A DNA stretch of 10,974 bases from Bacillota bacterium (GCA_023389005.1 JAEWFE010000261.1:1-10974); one strand, 5' to 3'. Shown: positions 1-7,110, counted from the first letter of the stretch. Numbers and translations: made by a program. Notes: generated from the letters alone by a model not told the origin.

Positions 1-748
1 ATTTGGCCGCTAATTGGCTAGATTCTAACCAGAAATCATAGTTCCCAACATATAGCTTAATCTTGCCAAAATCAAGGTCCGCCATGTGGGTGCAGACTTT
101 ATTTAAGAAATGACGGTCATGGGAAACCACAATGACGGTATTTTCGAAGTTAATTAAAAACTCCTCTAACCAACTAATCGACTGGATATCTAAGCCGTTG
201 GTCGGTTCGTCTAATAATAATACATCCGGTTTACCAAATAATGCTTGAGCCAAGAGGACTTTCACTTTTTGCCCGGCTGCTAATTCGCTCATCGTTACAT
301 GGTGCAATTCATCTGGAATATTCAACCCTTGCAATAACACCGCTGCTTCCATTTCAGCTTCCCAACCATTTAGTTCGGCAAATTCGCCTTCCAATTCTGC
401 CGCGCGAATCCCATCTTCATCAGAAAAATCAGGTTTCATATAGATAGCGTCTTTTTCCTTCATAATGTCATAGAGACGTTTGTGCCCCATGATGACTGTT
501 TCAATCACTGGATATTCTTCATAGTCGAAATGATTTTGTTTTAAGACGGCAAGACGTTCATCTGGCCCAAGTGTTACCACACCGGTTGAAGGTTGTAACT
601 CACCCGCTAAAATTTTTAAAAAGGTAGATTTCCCCGCACCATTCGCACCGATTAAACCGTAGCAATTCCCCGGGGTAAACTTAATATTCACTTCATCAAA
701 CAATTTGCGATCTGAAAAATGTAAACTAACATCACTTACTGTTAACAA
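1..748 (-). CDS. ykpA: ABC-F family ATPase, YkpA/YbiT type (N-terminal part, runs off the window)
   Basis: Soluble ABC-F protein with no membrane segments. Members of this superfamily act on the ribosome as translation factors or antibiotic-protection proteins; the YkpA branch is not a well-defined resistance determinant. The 249 visible codons hold the first nucleotide-binding domain. Walker A is GANGAGKST at about residues 34-42, Walker B is VLLLDEPTNGLD and the H-loop is VVSHDRHF. The stretch between Walker A and the signature is long and acidic, as in the ABC-F insertion. The signature reads ELAAGQ rather than LSGGQ; departures here are common in the YkpA/YbiT branch. The start is TTG at 748, six bases after GAGGG. 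The upstream in-frame-looking ATG at 753 meets a stop after two codons. The second ATPase domain and C-terminus lie beyond position 1. The family call is firm; the gene symbol is by resemblance to Bacillus YkpA. Confidence 0.9.
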   Translation of the reverse strand, partial: MLTVSDVSLHFSDRKLFDEVNIKFTPGNCYGLIGANGAGKSTFLKILAGELQPSTGVVTLGPDERLAVLKQNHFDYEEYPVIETVIMGHKRLYDIMKEKDAIYMKPDFSDEDGIRAAELEGEFAELNGWEAEMEAAVLLQGLNIPDELHHVTMSELAAGQKVKVLLAQALFGKPDVLLLDEPTNGLDIQSISWLEEFLINFENTVIVVSHDRHFLNKVCTHMADLDFGKIKLYVGNYDFWLESSQLAAK

Positions 749-780
749 GGCATTCCCTCACTTTTTTATTTAGTCAATTC

Positions 781-809
781 ATTATAGCGATGAATGCAAG
801 AAGTTGCAA
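781..809 (-). promoter_or_regulatory. Promoter of the ABC-F gene
   Basis: Read on the minus strand, TTGCAA (809-804) is followed by a 17-bp spacer and a perfect TATAAT (786-781). The start of transcription would fall near 774, giving a leader of roughly 25 nucleotides before the TTG start. The rest of the 749-1048 intergenic stretch is very AT-rich and holds only this promoter and the divergent exporter promoter. Confidence 0.75.
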
Positions 810-922
810 TGAAAAGTAAACGAAAAGCAAAGTAGATGTCGATAGTCCATAAAAGAAAAATATCTGTGTTTATATTAAATTAATAGATAATTATATTAGT
901 GTGAAAAATCTAATAATTCTTA

Positions 923-951
923 TTGTTTTATAATCTATCCTGTGGTATTAT
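923..951 (+). promoter_or_regulatory. Probable promoter of the exporter/peptide unit
   Basis: TTGTTT (923-928), a 17-bp spacer and TATTAT (946-951) form a plausible sigma-A promoter. It would leave a leader of about 90 nucleotides. That leader contains a 10-bp perfect palindrome, TCTAGCTAGA (984-993), which could be an operator, although a palindrome this short can occur by chance. An overlapping TATAAT at 929-934 has no good -35 partner. Confidence 0.5.
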
Positions 952-1048
952 GTAAAAAATGAAATTTTATCACTTTTTGAAACTCTAGCTAGAATAATCT
1001 TTTTTGTAAATAATGAATTTTATTTAACTTCAGAAACGGAGGAATGAA

Positions 1049-2647
1049 ATGAAAAGGTGTTTTTTACAGCGTAAGGGACTCAATGTGTTGGTTATGTTGA
1101 TGATTGTGACTTCCTCAGGCCTGAAAATCTATTCTGCTGTTTTATTAACAACGATTACGAATGAATTGCTTGCAAAACATTGGCAGCAGTTTTTGTTTTA
1201 TTTGTTATTGCAAGGTGTTATTTATACTTTGGCTTGTGCGATTAGTGGATTGAATAGTTGGTTTCAAGAATATGTTATTCAAAAAATGATTAATGATTTG
1301 CGCATTCATTTAACGGAAAAATTGACACAAACCTCCTATCAACAAAATCAAGCAAAAGGTGCGGGAAGTTTTGTTTCGTGGATGACGAATGATATGCAAA
1401 TGATAGCCGATCAAGGATTTCCTGCTGTCTATCAAATGGTCGAGCACTTCACGATGCTGCTCTTTTCGATTGTGGTGTTAGTCAAAATGCATTATTCCCT
1501 AATGATTGTTTTTGCACTTTTAAGTTTATTCACCCTTTACTTACCACGATTAGCGAACAACCCGCTCATGCAGCGTTTCCAAGAGTTAACCGTCGAAAAC
1601 GAACACTTTACCGGCAAGATGAGCAATGTGTTTCAGGGCTATGCAACGTTATATGTACTTAATGCGTTAAGTTATTTACCCAAAAAAGTACAACAATTCA
1701 GTCTACAGTTAGCCAAACGGAATGTCCGTGCGGCAAAAGTGCATGCCTTTTCGACTTTTCTCAGTTCATTTGCCAATGTTTTTAGTCAAATCGTGATTAC
1801 CGGATACAGTGGTTGGTTGATTTTTCGCAGTATTATTTCATTTGGCGCTTTTTTGACTATTGAAAATCTAAGTGCCAACGTGATGAATGCAATGGGGAAT
1901 TTGGCGAACTGTTTGATTATGATTAGCAGTGTTCAACCGATTTTTGAAAAGTATGAACCGCTGCAACGAAAAGAAAAGCAGCAAATAATCAATCAAAAAC
2001 TGCCCGATCATACTTTGCAATTGGAAAATGTTGATTTTTCATATGAAGATAACGTGATATTTAATCAACTGAATCTAACCTTTGAAACTGGAAAAAAATA
2101 TGTAATTACTGGAGTGAGTGGTTCGGGCAAATCGACCTTGTTCCACCTATTAACGGGTAAGATTTCTCCTACTAATGGCAAGTTGACCATTGGTGGTGTG
2201 GATTATATGGAGTTATCCGCCGAGCAAATTCATGAAGAAATTAGTTACGTTGACCAAGTACCGTATGTCTTTGAAGCGAGTATTGAGGAAAACTTAACTT
2301 TACTTCAAGATTTTAGTAGCCAACAATTGCAGCAAGTCTTAACCTCTACGCAATTCTCTCAGGTCATTACGCAATTGCCTCAACAATTAGCGACTCAGCT
2401 CGGTCCAAGTGAATTAGAGCTATCAGGTGGACAAAAACAACGCTTGGCTTTAGCTAGAACTTTACTGCGAGATACACCGATTCTGTTATTGGATGAAACA
2501 ACAGCTAATTTAGATAAAGACACAGCTGAACAAATTGAACGGTATCTATTGTCCTTGCCTAATCACACCGTTATTATGATTACCCATCATTTAAATCCTA
2601 AACTAGCTGGATTGTATGATGAGGTCATTGATTTAAATACGTTATAA
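1049..2647 (+). CDS. ABC exporter half-transporter (transmembrane domain fused to ATPase)
   Basis: Integral membrane exporter of 532 residues. The N-terminal transmembrane domain occupies about residues 10-300 with several hydrophobic segments, for example about 11-36, 47-66, 135-165 and 235-270. The ATPase domain occupies about 322-532. It has Walker A GVSGSGKST (355-363), a Q-loop glutamine near 403, the canonical signature LSGGQ (458-462), Walker B ILLLDE (478-483) and an H-loop histidine in ITHH (513). It would work as a homodimer or with an unseen partner. There is no C39 peptidase domain, so a classical double-glycine leader is not expected in its cargo. GGAGG lies six bases before the ATG. 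The next gene, a 37-residue cationic peptide, starts 16 bp after the stop with no terminator between, which makes that peptide a candidate substrate. A multidrug or lipid exporter role is equally allowed by the sequence. Confidence 0.9.
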   Translation: MKRCFLQRKGLNVLVMLMIVTSSGLKIYSAVLLTTITNELLAKHWQQFLFYLLLQGVIYTLACAISGLNSWFQEYVIQKMINDLRIHLTEKLTQTSYQQNQAKGAGSFVSWMTNDMQMIADQGFPAVYQMVEHFTMLLFSIVVLVKMHYSLMIVFALLSLFTLYLPRLANNPLMQRFQELTVENEHFTGKMSNVFQGYATLYVLNALSYLPKKVQQFSLQLAKRNVRAAKVHAFSTFLSSFANVFSQIVITGYSGWLIFRSIISFGAFLTIENLSANVMNAMGNLANCLIMISSVQPIFEKYEPLQRKEKQQIINQKLPDHTLQLENVDFSYEDNVIFNQLNLTFETGKKYVITGVSGSGKSTLFHLLTGKISPTNGKLTIGGVDYMELSAEQIHEEISYVDQVPYVFEASIEENLTLLQDFSSQQLQQVLTSTQFSQVITQLPQQLATQLGPSELELSGGQKQRLALARTLLRDTPILLLDETTANLDKDTAEQIERYLLSLPNHTVIMITHHLNPKLAGLYDEVIDLNTL

Positions 2648-2663
2648 AAAGGAGTGTTGGAAT

Positions 2664-2777
2664 ATGGCAAAAGAAAATCAACAAAAGAAACACAGCATCG
2701 AAATTCAAGGGAGTTTTCGTTTTGGTAGTGCGAAACAAACCATTCGCAAAGTGTTCAAAAAAATCTTCAAATTCTAA
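2664..2777 (+). CDS. Small cationic peptide (37 residues), possible cargo of the adjacent exporter
   Basis: I do not recognise this peptide. It starts at an ATG nine bases after AAAAGGAG and ends in TAA, so it looks genuinely translated. It has ten Lys/Arg and two Glu, a net charge of about +8, with no Cys and no Trp. The N-terminal half is polar (MAKENQQKKHSIEIQGS). The C-terminal stretch TIRKVFKKIFKF (26-37) alternates basic and bulky hydrophobic residues and would form an amphipathic helix, as in membrane-active peptides. There is no signal peptide, LPXTG motif or double-glycine leader. It is co-transcribed with the ABC exporter upstream and is followed directly by a strong terminator. It could be a leaderless bacteriocin, a signalling peptide or a small membrane-associated regulator. 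Coding status is fairly likely; function is inference. Confidence 0.65.
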   Translation: MAKENQQKKHSIEIQGSFRFGSAKQTIRKVFKKIFKF

Positions 2778-2798
2778 ACGTATATTTAAATAAGTAGG

Positions 2799-2843
2799 AA
2801 AATCAGCTAGCTATCTGGGTAAAAGGTAGGTAGCTGATTTTTT
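2799..2843 (+). terminator. Intrinsic terminator of the exporter/peptide unit
   Basis: AAAATCAGCTA (2799-2809) pairs perfectly with TAGCTGATTTT (2831-2841), further pairing is possible inside the loop, and a T-run follows. It closes the exporter/peptide transcript before the sugar locus begins. Confidence 0.85.
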
Positions 2844-2878
2844 ATGAAAGGGGTGTGAATATTTTTATTTATTCCTAC

Positions 2879-2907
2879 TTGAAAAATTTGTACCAATATG
2901 TTATAAC
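2879..2907 (+). promoter_or_regulatory. Promoter of the IIB-IIA-mupG unit with spacer dyad operator
   Basis: TTGAAA (2879-2884), 17 bp, then TATAAC (2902-2907). The spacer contains ATTTGTACCAAT (2886-2897), an imperfect dyad of the form ATTnGTACnAAT. A repressor bound there would occlude RNA polymerase. The same block recurs in the spacer of the promoter at 5011-5039. No regulator gene is in the window. Confidence 0.7.
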
Positions 2908-2919
2908 TATTGTGTAATC

Positions 2920-2933
2920 AGAAAACGTTTGCA
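2920..2933 (+). promoter_or_regulatory. cre site (CcpA operator)
   Basis: AGAAAACGTTTGCA matches the catabolite-response consensus TGNAANCGNNNNCA at every fixed position except the first T. It lies just downstream of the predicted transcription start, a position that gives CcpA repression when a preferred sugar is present. Confidence 0.7.
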
Positions 2934-2966
2934 TTTAGACGAAAGATGTGCGTAGGAGGAATTATT

Positions 2967-3299
2967 ATGGCAAAAGAAACAATTATGTTATGTTGTGCAG
3001 CAGGAATGTCTACCAGTTTATTAGTGACAAAAATGAGAGAAGCTGCCGAAAAACAAGGGAAAGACGCAGAAATTTTTGCCGTTTCAGCGAGTGAAGCGGA
3101 TCATGAATTAGATTCAAAGAAAATTGACGTGGTATTATTAGGCCCACAAGTTCGTTATATGCAAAACGACTTCAAGAAAAAATTAGCTGGCCGTAACAAT
3201 GGCGCAGATATTCCTTTAGCAGTCATCGATATGCGTGCATACGGTATGATGGACGGTGCCGCAGTCGTTGCTCAAGCCTATGATTTAATGGGTAAATAA
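2967..3299 (+). CDS. PTS lactose/cellobiose-type EIIB component
   Basis: Cytoplasmic phosphocarrier of 110 residues that takes phosphate from the IIA protein and passes it to the sugar bound by IIC. The N-terminus shows the family signature IMLCCAAGMSTSLLV. Cys10, aligned with Cys10 of the E. coli chitobiose protein ChbB, is the phosphorylated residue, followed by the phosphate-binding loop. The length is typical. I chose the ATG at 2967 because AGGAGG (2954-2959) sits seven bases before it; the reading frame is open back to an ATG at 2910, but that start lies too close to the promoter and would add an unrelated tail. IIA follows after 19 bp. Its IIC partner is most likely the one at 7111, since no other is in the window. 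Substrate is a beta-linked disaccharide or glucoside by family; the exact sugar cannot be read from the sequence. Confidence 0.93.
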   Translation: MAKETIMLCCAAGMSTSLLVTKMREAAEKQGKDAEIFAVSASEADHELDSKKIDVVLLGPQVRYMQNDFKKKLAGRNNGADIPLAVIDMRAYGMMDGAAVVAQAYDLMGK

Positions 3300-3318
3300 T
3301 TAGGTAAAGAGGGATAAA

Positions 3319-3681
3319 ATGGCAGAGGAAAAAACAAAAGAACAACGTGACCAAGAACAACTAATGGCTACCATGGGGCTAATTATCAATGGTGGGAATG
3401 CCAAGAGTTTAGCATTTGAAGCGATTTATGCAGCCAAAGAAGGCAAATTTGACGAAGCACAAGAAAAACTAAAAGAAGCCGATGAAGCCTTATTAGAAGC
3501 ACATAATTCCCAAACAGAAATGCTAGCTCAAGAAGCAGCCGGTCATCCAGTAGAAGTGCATTTATTAACAGTTCATTCACAAGACCACTTAATGAATGCG
3601 ATTACCTTCAAGGACTTAGCTGGTGAAGTGGTGGCTATCCATCAAGAATTAGCTGAAATTAAAGCCAAATTAGCAGAATAA
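3319..3681 (+). CDS. PTS lactose/cellobiose-type EIIA component
   Basis: Cytoplasmic phosphocarrier of 120 residues that receives phosphate from HPr and donates it to the IIB protein encoded just upstream. The family is a trimeric helical bundle. The conserved block LLTVHSQDHLMNAI is present: His86 aligns with the phosphorylated His78 of lactococcal LacA, and Asp89 with the metal-binding Asp81. The N-terminus has a short charged extension (MAEEKTKEQRDQEQ) before the family core begins near residue 15. AAAGAGGG precedes the ATG at normal spacing. A hairpin with a T-run lies between this gene and mupG, so the two PTS subunits may be made in excess of the downstream enzyme. Confidence 0.94.
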   Translation: MAEEKTKEQRDQEQLMATMGLIINGGNAKSLAFEAIYAAKEGKFDEAQEKLKEADEALLEAHNSQTEMLAQEAAGHPVEVHLLTVHSQDHLMNAITFKDLAGEVVAIHQELAEIKAKLAE

Positions 3682-3688
3682 AATCATT

Positions 3689-3719
3689 AAAGGGGGCAAG
3701 TTTATAAGTCCCCTTTTTT
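3689..3719 (+). terminator. Intercistronic terminator or attenuator between IIA and mupG
   Basis: AAAGGGG (3689-3695) pairs with CCCCTTT (3710-3716) across a 14-nt loop, with six T residues at 3714-3719. The mupG ribosome binding site begins four bases later. No separate promoter is obvious in this 54-bp gap, so partial readthrough is the likely way mupG is expressed. Confidence 0.65.
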
Positions 3720-3735
3720 GTTAGGAGGTATTATT

Positions 3736-4824
3736 TTGAAACGCGAATTAGGAGTTTCTATCTATCCAGATCACAGTGATGTCCAAAAAGACCGCCAATA
3801 TCTCAAACGCGCGGCTGAATTAGGGTTTACGCGGCTATTTATGAGCATGCTAGAAGTCAGCGAAGGCAAAGAAGCAGTCAAGGCGAAGTTCCAATCGATT
3901 ATCCATTATGCCAAAGAGTTAGGCTTTGAAGTGAGTTTGGATGTTTCACCGGCGATTTTCTCTCAGCTTGGTATATCTTATCAGGATTTAGGCTTTTTTG
4001 CGGAACTAGGCGCAGATATTGTCCGCTTAGATGAAAGTTTTGATAGCGCTACCGAGGCGATGTTGACGTATAATCCATACCAATTAAATATCGAATTAAA
4101 TATGAGCAATAACGTCTTACAACTGGAAAATATGCTTTCTTACCAAGCTAATCGACCATTTATTTACGGCTGTCATAATTTCTATCCGCAACGCAATACC
4201 GGCTTAGGTTATGATTTCTTTATCGATTGTTCGCGTCATTATAAAGCACAAGGCATTAAGACTGCGGCGTTTGTTTCCAGTCATGTTGGCAATCTAGGCC
4301 CTTGGAATGTCAATGATGGTCTGCCTACTTTAGAAATGCACCGTGATTTACCGATTGACGTCCAAGCCAAACATTTATTTGCGACTGATTTAATCGATGT
4401 GGTGATTATCGGTAATGCTTATGCGAGTGAGGAAGAATTAGTGGCTTTATCGCAAGTCAATCGTTATCAAATCGAATTGACAGTTGAAACAGTGCCGGAC
4501 ATCTCACCAATTGAAGAAAAAATTATTGATTATCCGCAACATGTGCGACGCGGAGATATTAATGAATTTGCGGTCCGTTCTTCTCAGCCACGCGTCATTT
4601 ACAAAGATGTGGCTAATCCTGCACATGACCATCAAGCGTCTTTTGCTTATGGGGATGTCGTGATTGGCAATGATGCCTTTGATCGTTACAAGAATGAATT
4701 ACAGATTGTCTTGACCGCGCACGAAGATTCTCGTAAAAATAAAGTCGGCCAAATCGCCAAAGAAGAGCAAATTTTACTACCATTTATTCAACCATGGACA
4801 AAATTCAAACTCAAACGCAAATAA
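3736..4824 (+). CDS. mupG: MupG-family 6-phospho-glycosidase (DUF871, GH170)
   Basis: Cytoplasmic hydrolase of 362 residues. The characterised member, staphylococcal MupG, splits MurNAc-6-phosphate from GlcNAc in PTS-imported peptidoglycan disaccharide. The N-terminal part (about 1-240) reads as a TIM barrel: ELGVSIYPDHS at the start, DIVRLDESFD near 94-103, GCHNFYPQRNTGLGYDFF at 145-162 and SSHVGNLGPWNVNDGLPTLE at 181-200. The C-terminal part (about 250-360) corresponds to the small second domain of this family, with the block RRGDINEFAVRSSQPRV (271-287). The start is TTG at 3736, seven bases after AGGAGG; the TTG at 3718 has no such site. DUF871 proteins also occur in cellobiose-type PTS operons, so the true substrate here may be another 6-phospho-disaccharide. 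The family is sure; the specificity and the gene symbol are not. Confidence 0.85.
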   Translation: MKRELGVSIYPDHSDVQKDRQYLKRAAELGFTRLFMSMLEVSEGKEAVKAKFQSIIHYAKELGFEVSLDVSPAIFSQLGISYQDLGFFAELGADIVRLDESFDSATEAMLTYNPYQLNIELNMSNNVLQLENMLSYQANRPFIYGCHNFYPQRNTGLGYDFFIDCSRHYKAQGIKTAAFVSSHVGNLGPWNVNDGLPTLEMHRDLPIDVQAKHLFATDLIDVVIIGNAYASEEELVALSQVNRYQIELTVETVPDISPIEEKIIDYPQHVRRGDINEFAVRSSQPRVIYKDVANPAHDHQASFAYGDVVIGNDAFDRYKNELQIVLTAHEDSRKNKVGQIAKEEQILLPFIQPWTKFKLKRK

Positions 4825-4833
4825 AACCACTCC

Positions 4834-4865
4834 GGAAGCTTCTTTCAATAGGGGCTTCTTTTTTT
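4834..4865 (+). terminator. Intrinsic terminator after mupG
   Basis: GAAGC (4835-4839) pairs with GCTTC (4854-4858), followed by seven T residues at 4859-4865. It starts about ten bases after the mupG stop and separates the first sugar unit from the second. Between it and the promoter at 5011 there is only AT-rich DNA with no coding potential that I can see. Confidence 0.7.
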
Positions 4866-5010
4866 GTGCTGGGTGCTGTGAATTTTATTTTTAACCCTCT
4901 AAATAACGAAAACTGTTTTTTTAAATTATAAAATACATTATGTAAAGTCTAAGGATAAACACTTGATCGAATATTGTTTTAGAAAAATAATATTTTTAAT
5001 TGATTAGCAC

Positions 5011-5039
5011 TTGACTAATTTGTACCAATCAATTAAACT
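5011..5039 (+). promoter_or_regulatory. Promoter of the GH1-membrane protein-IIC unit with spacer dyad operator
   Basis: TTGACT (5011-5016), 17 bp, then TAAACT (5034-5039). The spacer carries AATTTGTACCAAT (5017-5029), identical over 13 bp to the block in the promoter at 2879-2907 and at the same place relative to -35. Common control of both units is the simplest reading. Confidence 0.65.
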
Positions 5040-5052
5040 TATGGGTGTAATG

Positions 5053-5066
5053 AGAAAGCGTTTTAC
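5053..5066 (+). promoter_or_regulatory. cre-like site upstream of the GH1 gene
   Basis: AGAAAGCGTTTTAC lies at the same distance from its promoter as the better cre at 2920-2933. The core GAAAGCGTTTT fits the CcpA consensus, but the final CA is shifted by one base, so it is a weaker match. Nineteen bases here (5045-5063) match 2912-2930 with two differences. Confidence 0.5.
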
Positions 5067-5092
5067 AAAAAGTGCTTAAGGAGCGAATCGCA

Positions 5093-6529
5093 ATGACAAA
5101 ATTACCAGAAAATTTTTTATGGGGCGGTGCGGTGGCTGCCCATCAATTAGAAGGCGCTTGGCAAGAAGGCGGAAAGGGAATGAGTGTCGCCGATGTGATG
5201 ACTGCGGGTCGTCATGGAGTACCACGTGAAATTACGGATGGCGTCTTACCAGGTAAGTATTATCCAAACCATGAAGCGATTGATTTTTATCATCACTACA
5301 AAGAAGATATCGCCTTATTTGCAGAAATGGGCTTCAAGTGTTTCCGTACTTCGATTGCTTGGACACGTATTTTTCCAAAAGGCGATGAGTTAGAGCCAAA
5401 TGAAGCGGGTCTACAATTTTATGATGATTTGTTTGATGAATGTCTAAAACACGGCATCGAACCAGTCGTCACTTTATCTCACTTTGAGTTGCCATTCCAT
5501 TTAGTCAAAGAATATGGTGGCTTTACGAACCACAAGACCATTGATTTCTTTGTTCGTTTTGCAACGGTTTGTTTTGAACGCTATAAAGATAAAGTGAAAT
5601 ATTGGATGACTTTTAATGAAATCAATAACCAAGCAAATTATCAAGAAGATTTCGCCCCATTTACCAACTCAGGAATTGTTTATAAAGAAGGCGATGACCG
5701 TGAAGCGATTATGTATCAAGCTGCACACTATGAGTTAGTGGCATCAGCATTAGCAGTCAAAGCCGGTAAAGCAATCAACCCTAATTTTGAAATCGGTTGT
5801 ATGATTGCGATGTGTCCGATTTATCCAGCTACCTGTAAACCAGCTGATATCTTGATGGCGCAAAAAGCGATGGAAAAACGTTATTACTTCGCTGATGTTC
5901 ATGTCCATGGTTTCTATCCAAATCATATTTTGAAATACTGGGAACGTAAAGGTATCAAGGTCGACTTCACTAAAGAAGATGAACAAATCTTACGTGAAGG
6001 TACGGTTGATTATATCGGATTTAGTTATTATATGTCCTTTGCGATTGATAGTCATCGCAAAAATAATCCACACTTTGATTACCTTGAAACAGAAGACTTA
6101 GTAAAAAATCCATATGTCAAAGCGAGTGAATGGGATTGGCAAATTGATCCACAAGGCTTGCGTTACAGCTTGAATTGGTTTACTGATATGTATCATTTGC
6201 CATTATTCATTGTTGAAAATGGTTTTGGCGCGATTGATAAGGTCGAAGAAGATGGTATGGTGCATGATGATTATCGTATCGAATATTTAGGTGCCCATAT
6301 TAAAGAAATGATCAAAGCCGTGGATGAAGATGGTGTTGATTTGATGGGCTACACTCCTTGGGGCTGTATCGATTTAGTGTCAGCCGGTACAGGAGAAATG
6401 CGTAAACGTTATGGCTTTATTTATGTAGATAAAGACGATGAAGGTAACGGTACTTATGCGCGTTCACCTAAATTATCTTTCAACTGGTATAAAGAAGTCA
6501 TTGCTTCAAATGGCGAAAATTTATTTTAG
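5093..6529 (+). CDS. 6-phospho-beta-glucosidase, glycoside hydrolase family 1
   Basis: Cytoplasmic retaining glycosidase of 478 residues that hydrolyses PTS-imported 6-phospho-beta-glucosides such as cellobiose-6-phosphate. It is a single TIM barrel of normal GH1 length. The N-terminal signature FLWGGAVAAHQLEGAW occupies 8-23. The acid/base glutamate is Glu176 in TFNEIN and the nucleophile is Glu375 in IVENGFG. The C-terminal SAGTGEMRKRYGFIYVD (430-446) is the loop that holds the sugar 6-phosphate and separates these enzymes from plain beta-glucosidases. The start chosen is the ATG at 5093, nine bases after AAGGAG (5078-5083); a GTG at 5072 in the same frame lies upstream of that site. It is the first gene of the second unit, with the membrane protein and IIC following. 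Specificity for gluco- over galacto-phosphate is by overall likeness. Confidence 0.93.
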   Translation: MTKLPENFLWGGAVAAHQLEGAWQEGGKGMSVADVMTAGRHGVPREITDGVLPGKYYPNHEAIDFYHHYKEDIALFAEMGFKCFRTSIAWTRIFPKGDELEPNEAGLQFYDDLFDECLKHGIEPVVTLSHFELPFHLVKEYGGFTNHKTIDFFVRFATVCFERYKDKVKYWMTFNEINNQANYQEDFAPFTNSGIVYKEGDDREAIMYQAAHYELVASALAVKAGKAINPNFEIGCMIAMCPIYPATCKPADILMAQKAMEKRYYFADVHVHGFYPNHILKYWERKGIKVDFTKEDEQILREGTVDYIGFSYYMSFAIDSHRKNNPHFDYLETEDLVKNPYVKASEWDWQIDPQGLRYSLNWFTDMYHLPLFIVENGFGAIDKVEEDGMVHDDYRIEYLGAHIKEMIKAVDEDGVDLMGYTPWGCIDLVSAGTGEMRKRYGFIYVDKDDEGNGTYARSPKLSFNWYKEVIASNGENLF

Positions 6530-6593
6530 ATTTTAAGTTGCTTCTATTTTTAGTGAAGTAAACAATGATAAATGCTACTGGAGGAGTATGAGA

Positions 6594-7088
6594 ATGGTTA
6601 ATCAAGAAAAGATTGCTTTAAAACAAAGAAGACAGGAAACGAGCTTGAACACCATGTATTTCAATCGTTATTTGCTCATTCGCTACATGACGGCTGCTTA
6701 CTTCTTCAGTAACATGCATTGGGCGTTTTTACTAATTGGTTATCATCAAATGACAGCCATTATTCCAATAACTCTATTTTTAGCGGGGATTTTGGTGGTA
6801 ATTGAACAAGTGAAAAAATATTGGCACAAGGAAAGTCGACTACCCTTTGCAAAATATTATTATTACGCTCAAGGTTTGGTCAATCTTGTGGGGATTTTAA
6901 GCTATTTGACGCCTTTTTCTGACCAACTATTTCCATTTATGTCTGCAAAAGGGATGATACCGATGCTTTTATGGCTTGGGTTAGGATTAGCTGGGTGTGT
7001 CATTTTAGAAAAAAGAATTCATGCGATTGAACAAGATAAAGATCGTGCGTTAACTATCATCAAAGAATATGAAGCAACTTTAAAATAA
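6594..7088 (+). CDS. Uncharacterised membrane protein with about four transmembrane helices
   Basis: I do not recognise a named family. The protein has 164 residues, with hydrophobic segments at about 26-49, 53-72, 90-106 and 120-137 and a basic, charged N-terminus (MVNQEKIALKQRRQ). It ends in a charged helix (139-164) that should lie in the cytoplasm. Tyr and Phe are abundant, with YYYYAQ near 89-93. The start is the ATG at 6594, seven bases after GGAGGAG (6580-6586); the ATG at 6588 is only one base from that site and too close. It lies between the GH1 enzyme and PTS IIC, 64 bp after the first and 22 bp before the second, with no promoter or terminator evident, so it is very likely part of the sugar operon. 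A role assisting or regulating the PTS permease is possible but only inferred from position. Confidence 0.75.
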   Translation: MVNQEKIALKQRRQETSLNTMYFNRYLLIRYMTAAYFFSNMHWAFLLIGYHQMTAIIPITLFLAGILVVIEQVKKYWHKESRLPFAKYYYYAQGLVNLVGILSYLTPFSDQLFPFMSAKGMIPMLLWLGLGLAGCVILEKRIHAIEQDKDRALTIIKEYEATLK

Positions 7089-7110
7089 AAATTACAAAGG
7101 GGATTTTTTT

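Noticed and set aside
211..300. Degenerate ABC signature in the ABC-F protein as evidence of inactivation
   Set aside because: ELAAGQ departs from LSGGQ, but the frame is intact, Walker A, Walker B and the H-loop are conserved, and relatives in this branch also vary here.
241..447. 68-residue plus-strand ORF
   Set aside because: It lies antisense within the ABC-F gene, has no ribosome binding site or recognisable motif, and is explained by codon structure on the other strand.
2910..2966. Upstream ATG extension of the IIB protein
   Set aside because: It would begin about at the transcription start and adds 19 residues unlike the family; the ATG at 2967 has AGGAGG at ideal spacing.
3386..3580. 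64-residue minus-strand ORF inside IIA
   Set aside because: Leu-rich shadow of the Glu/Ala/Lys-rich helices of IIA on the opposite strand; no start signals.
5750..5986. 78-residue minus-strand ORF inside the GH1 gene
   Set aside because: Antisense shadow within a clear enzyme gene; no ribosome binding site or domain.
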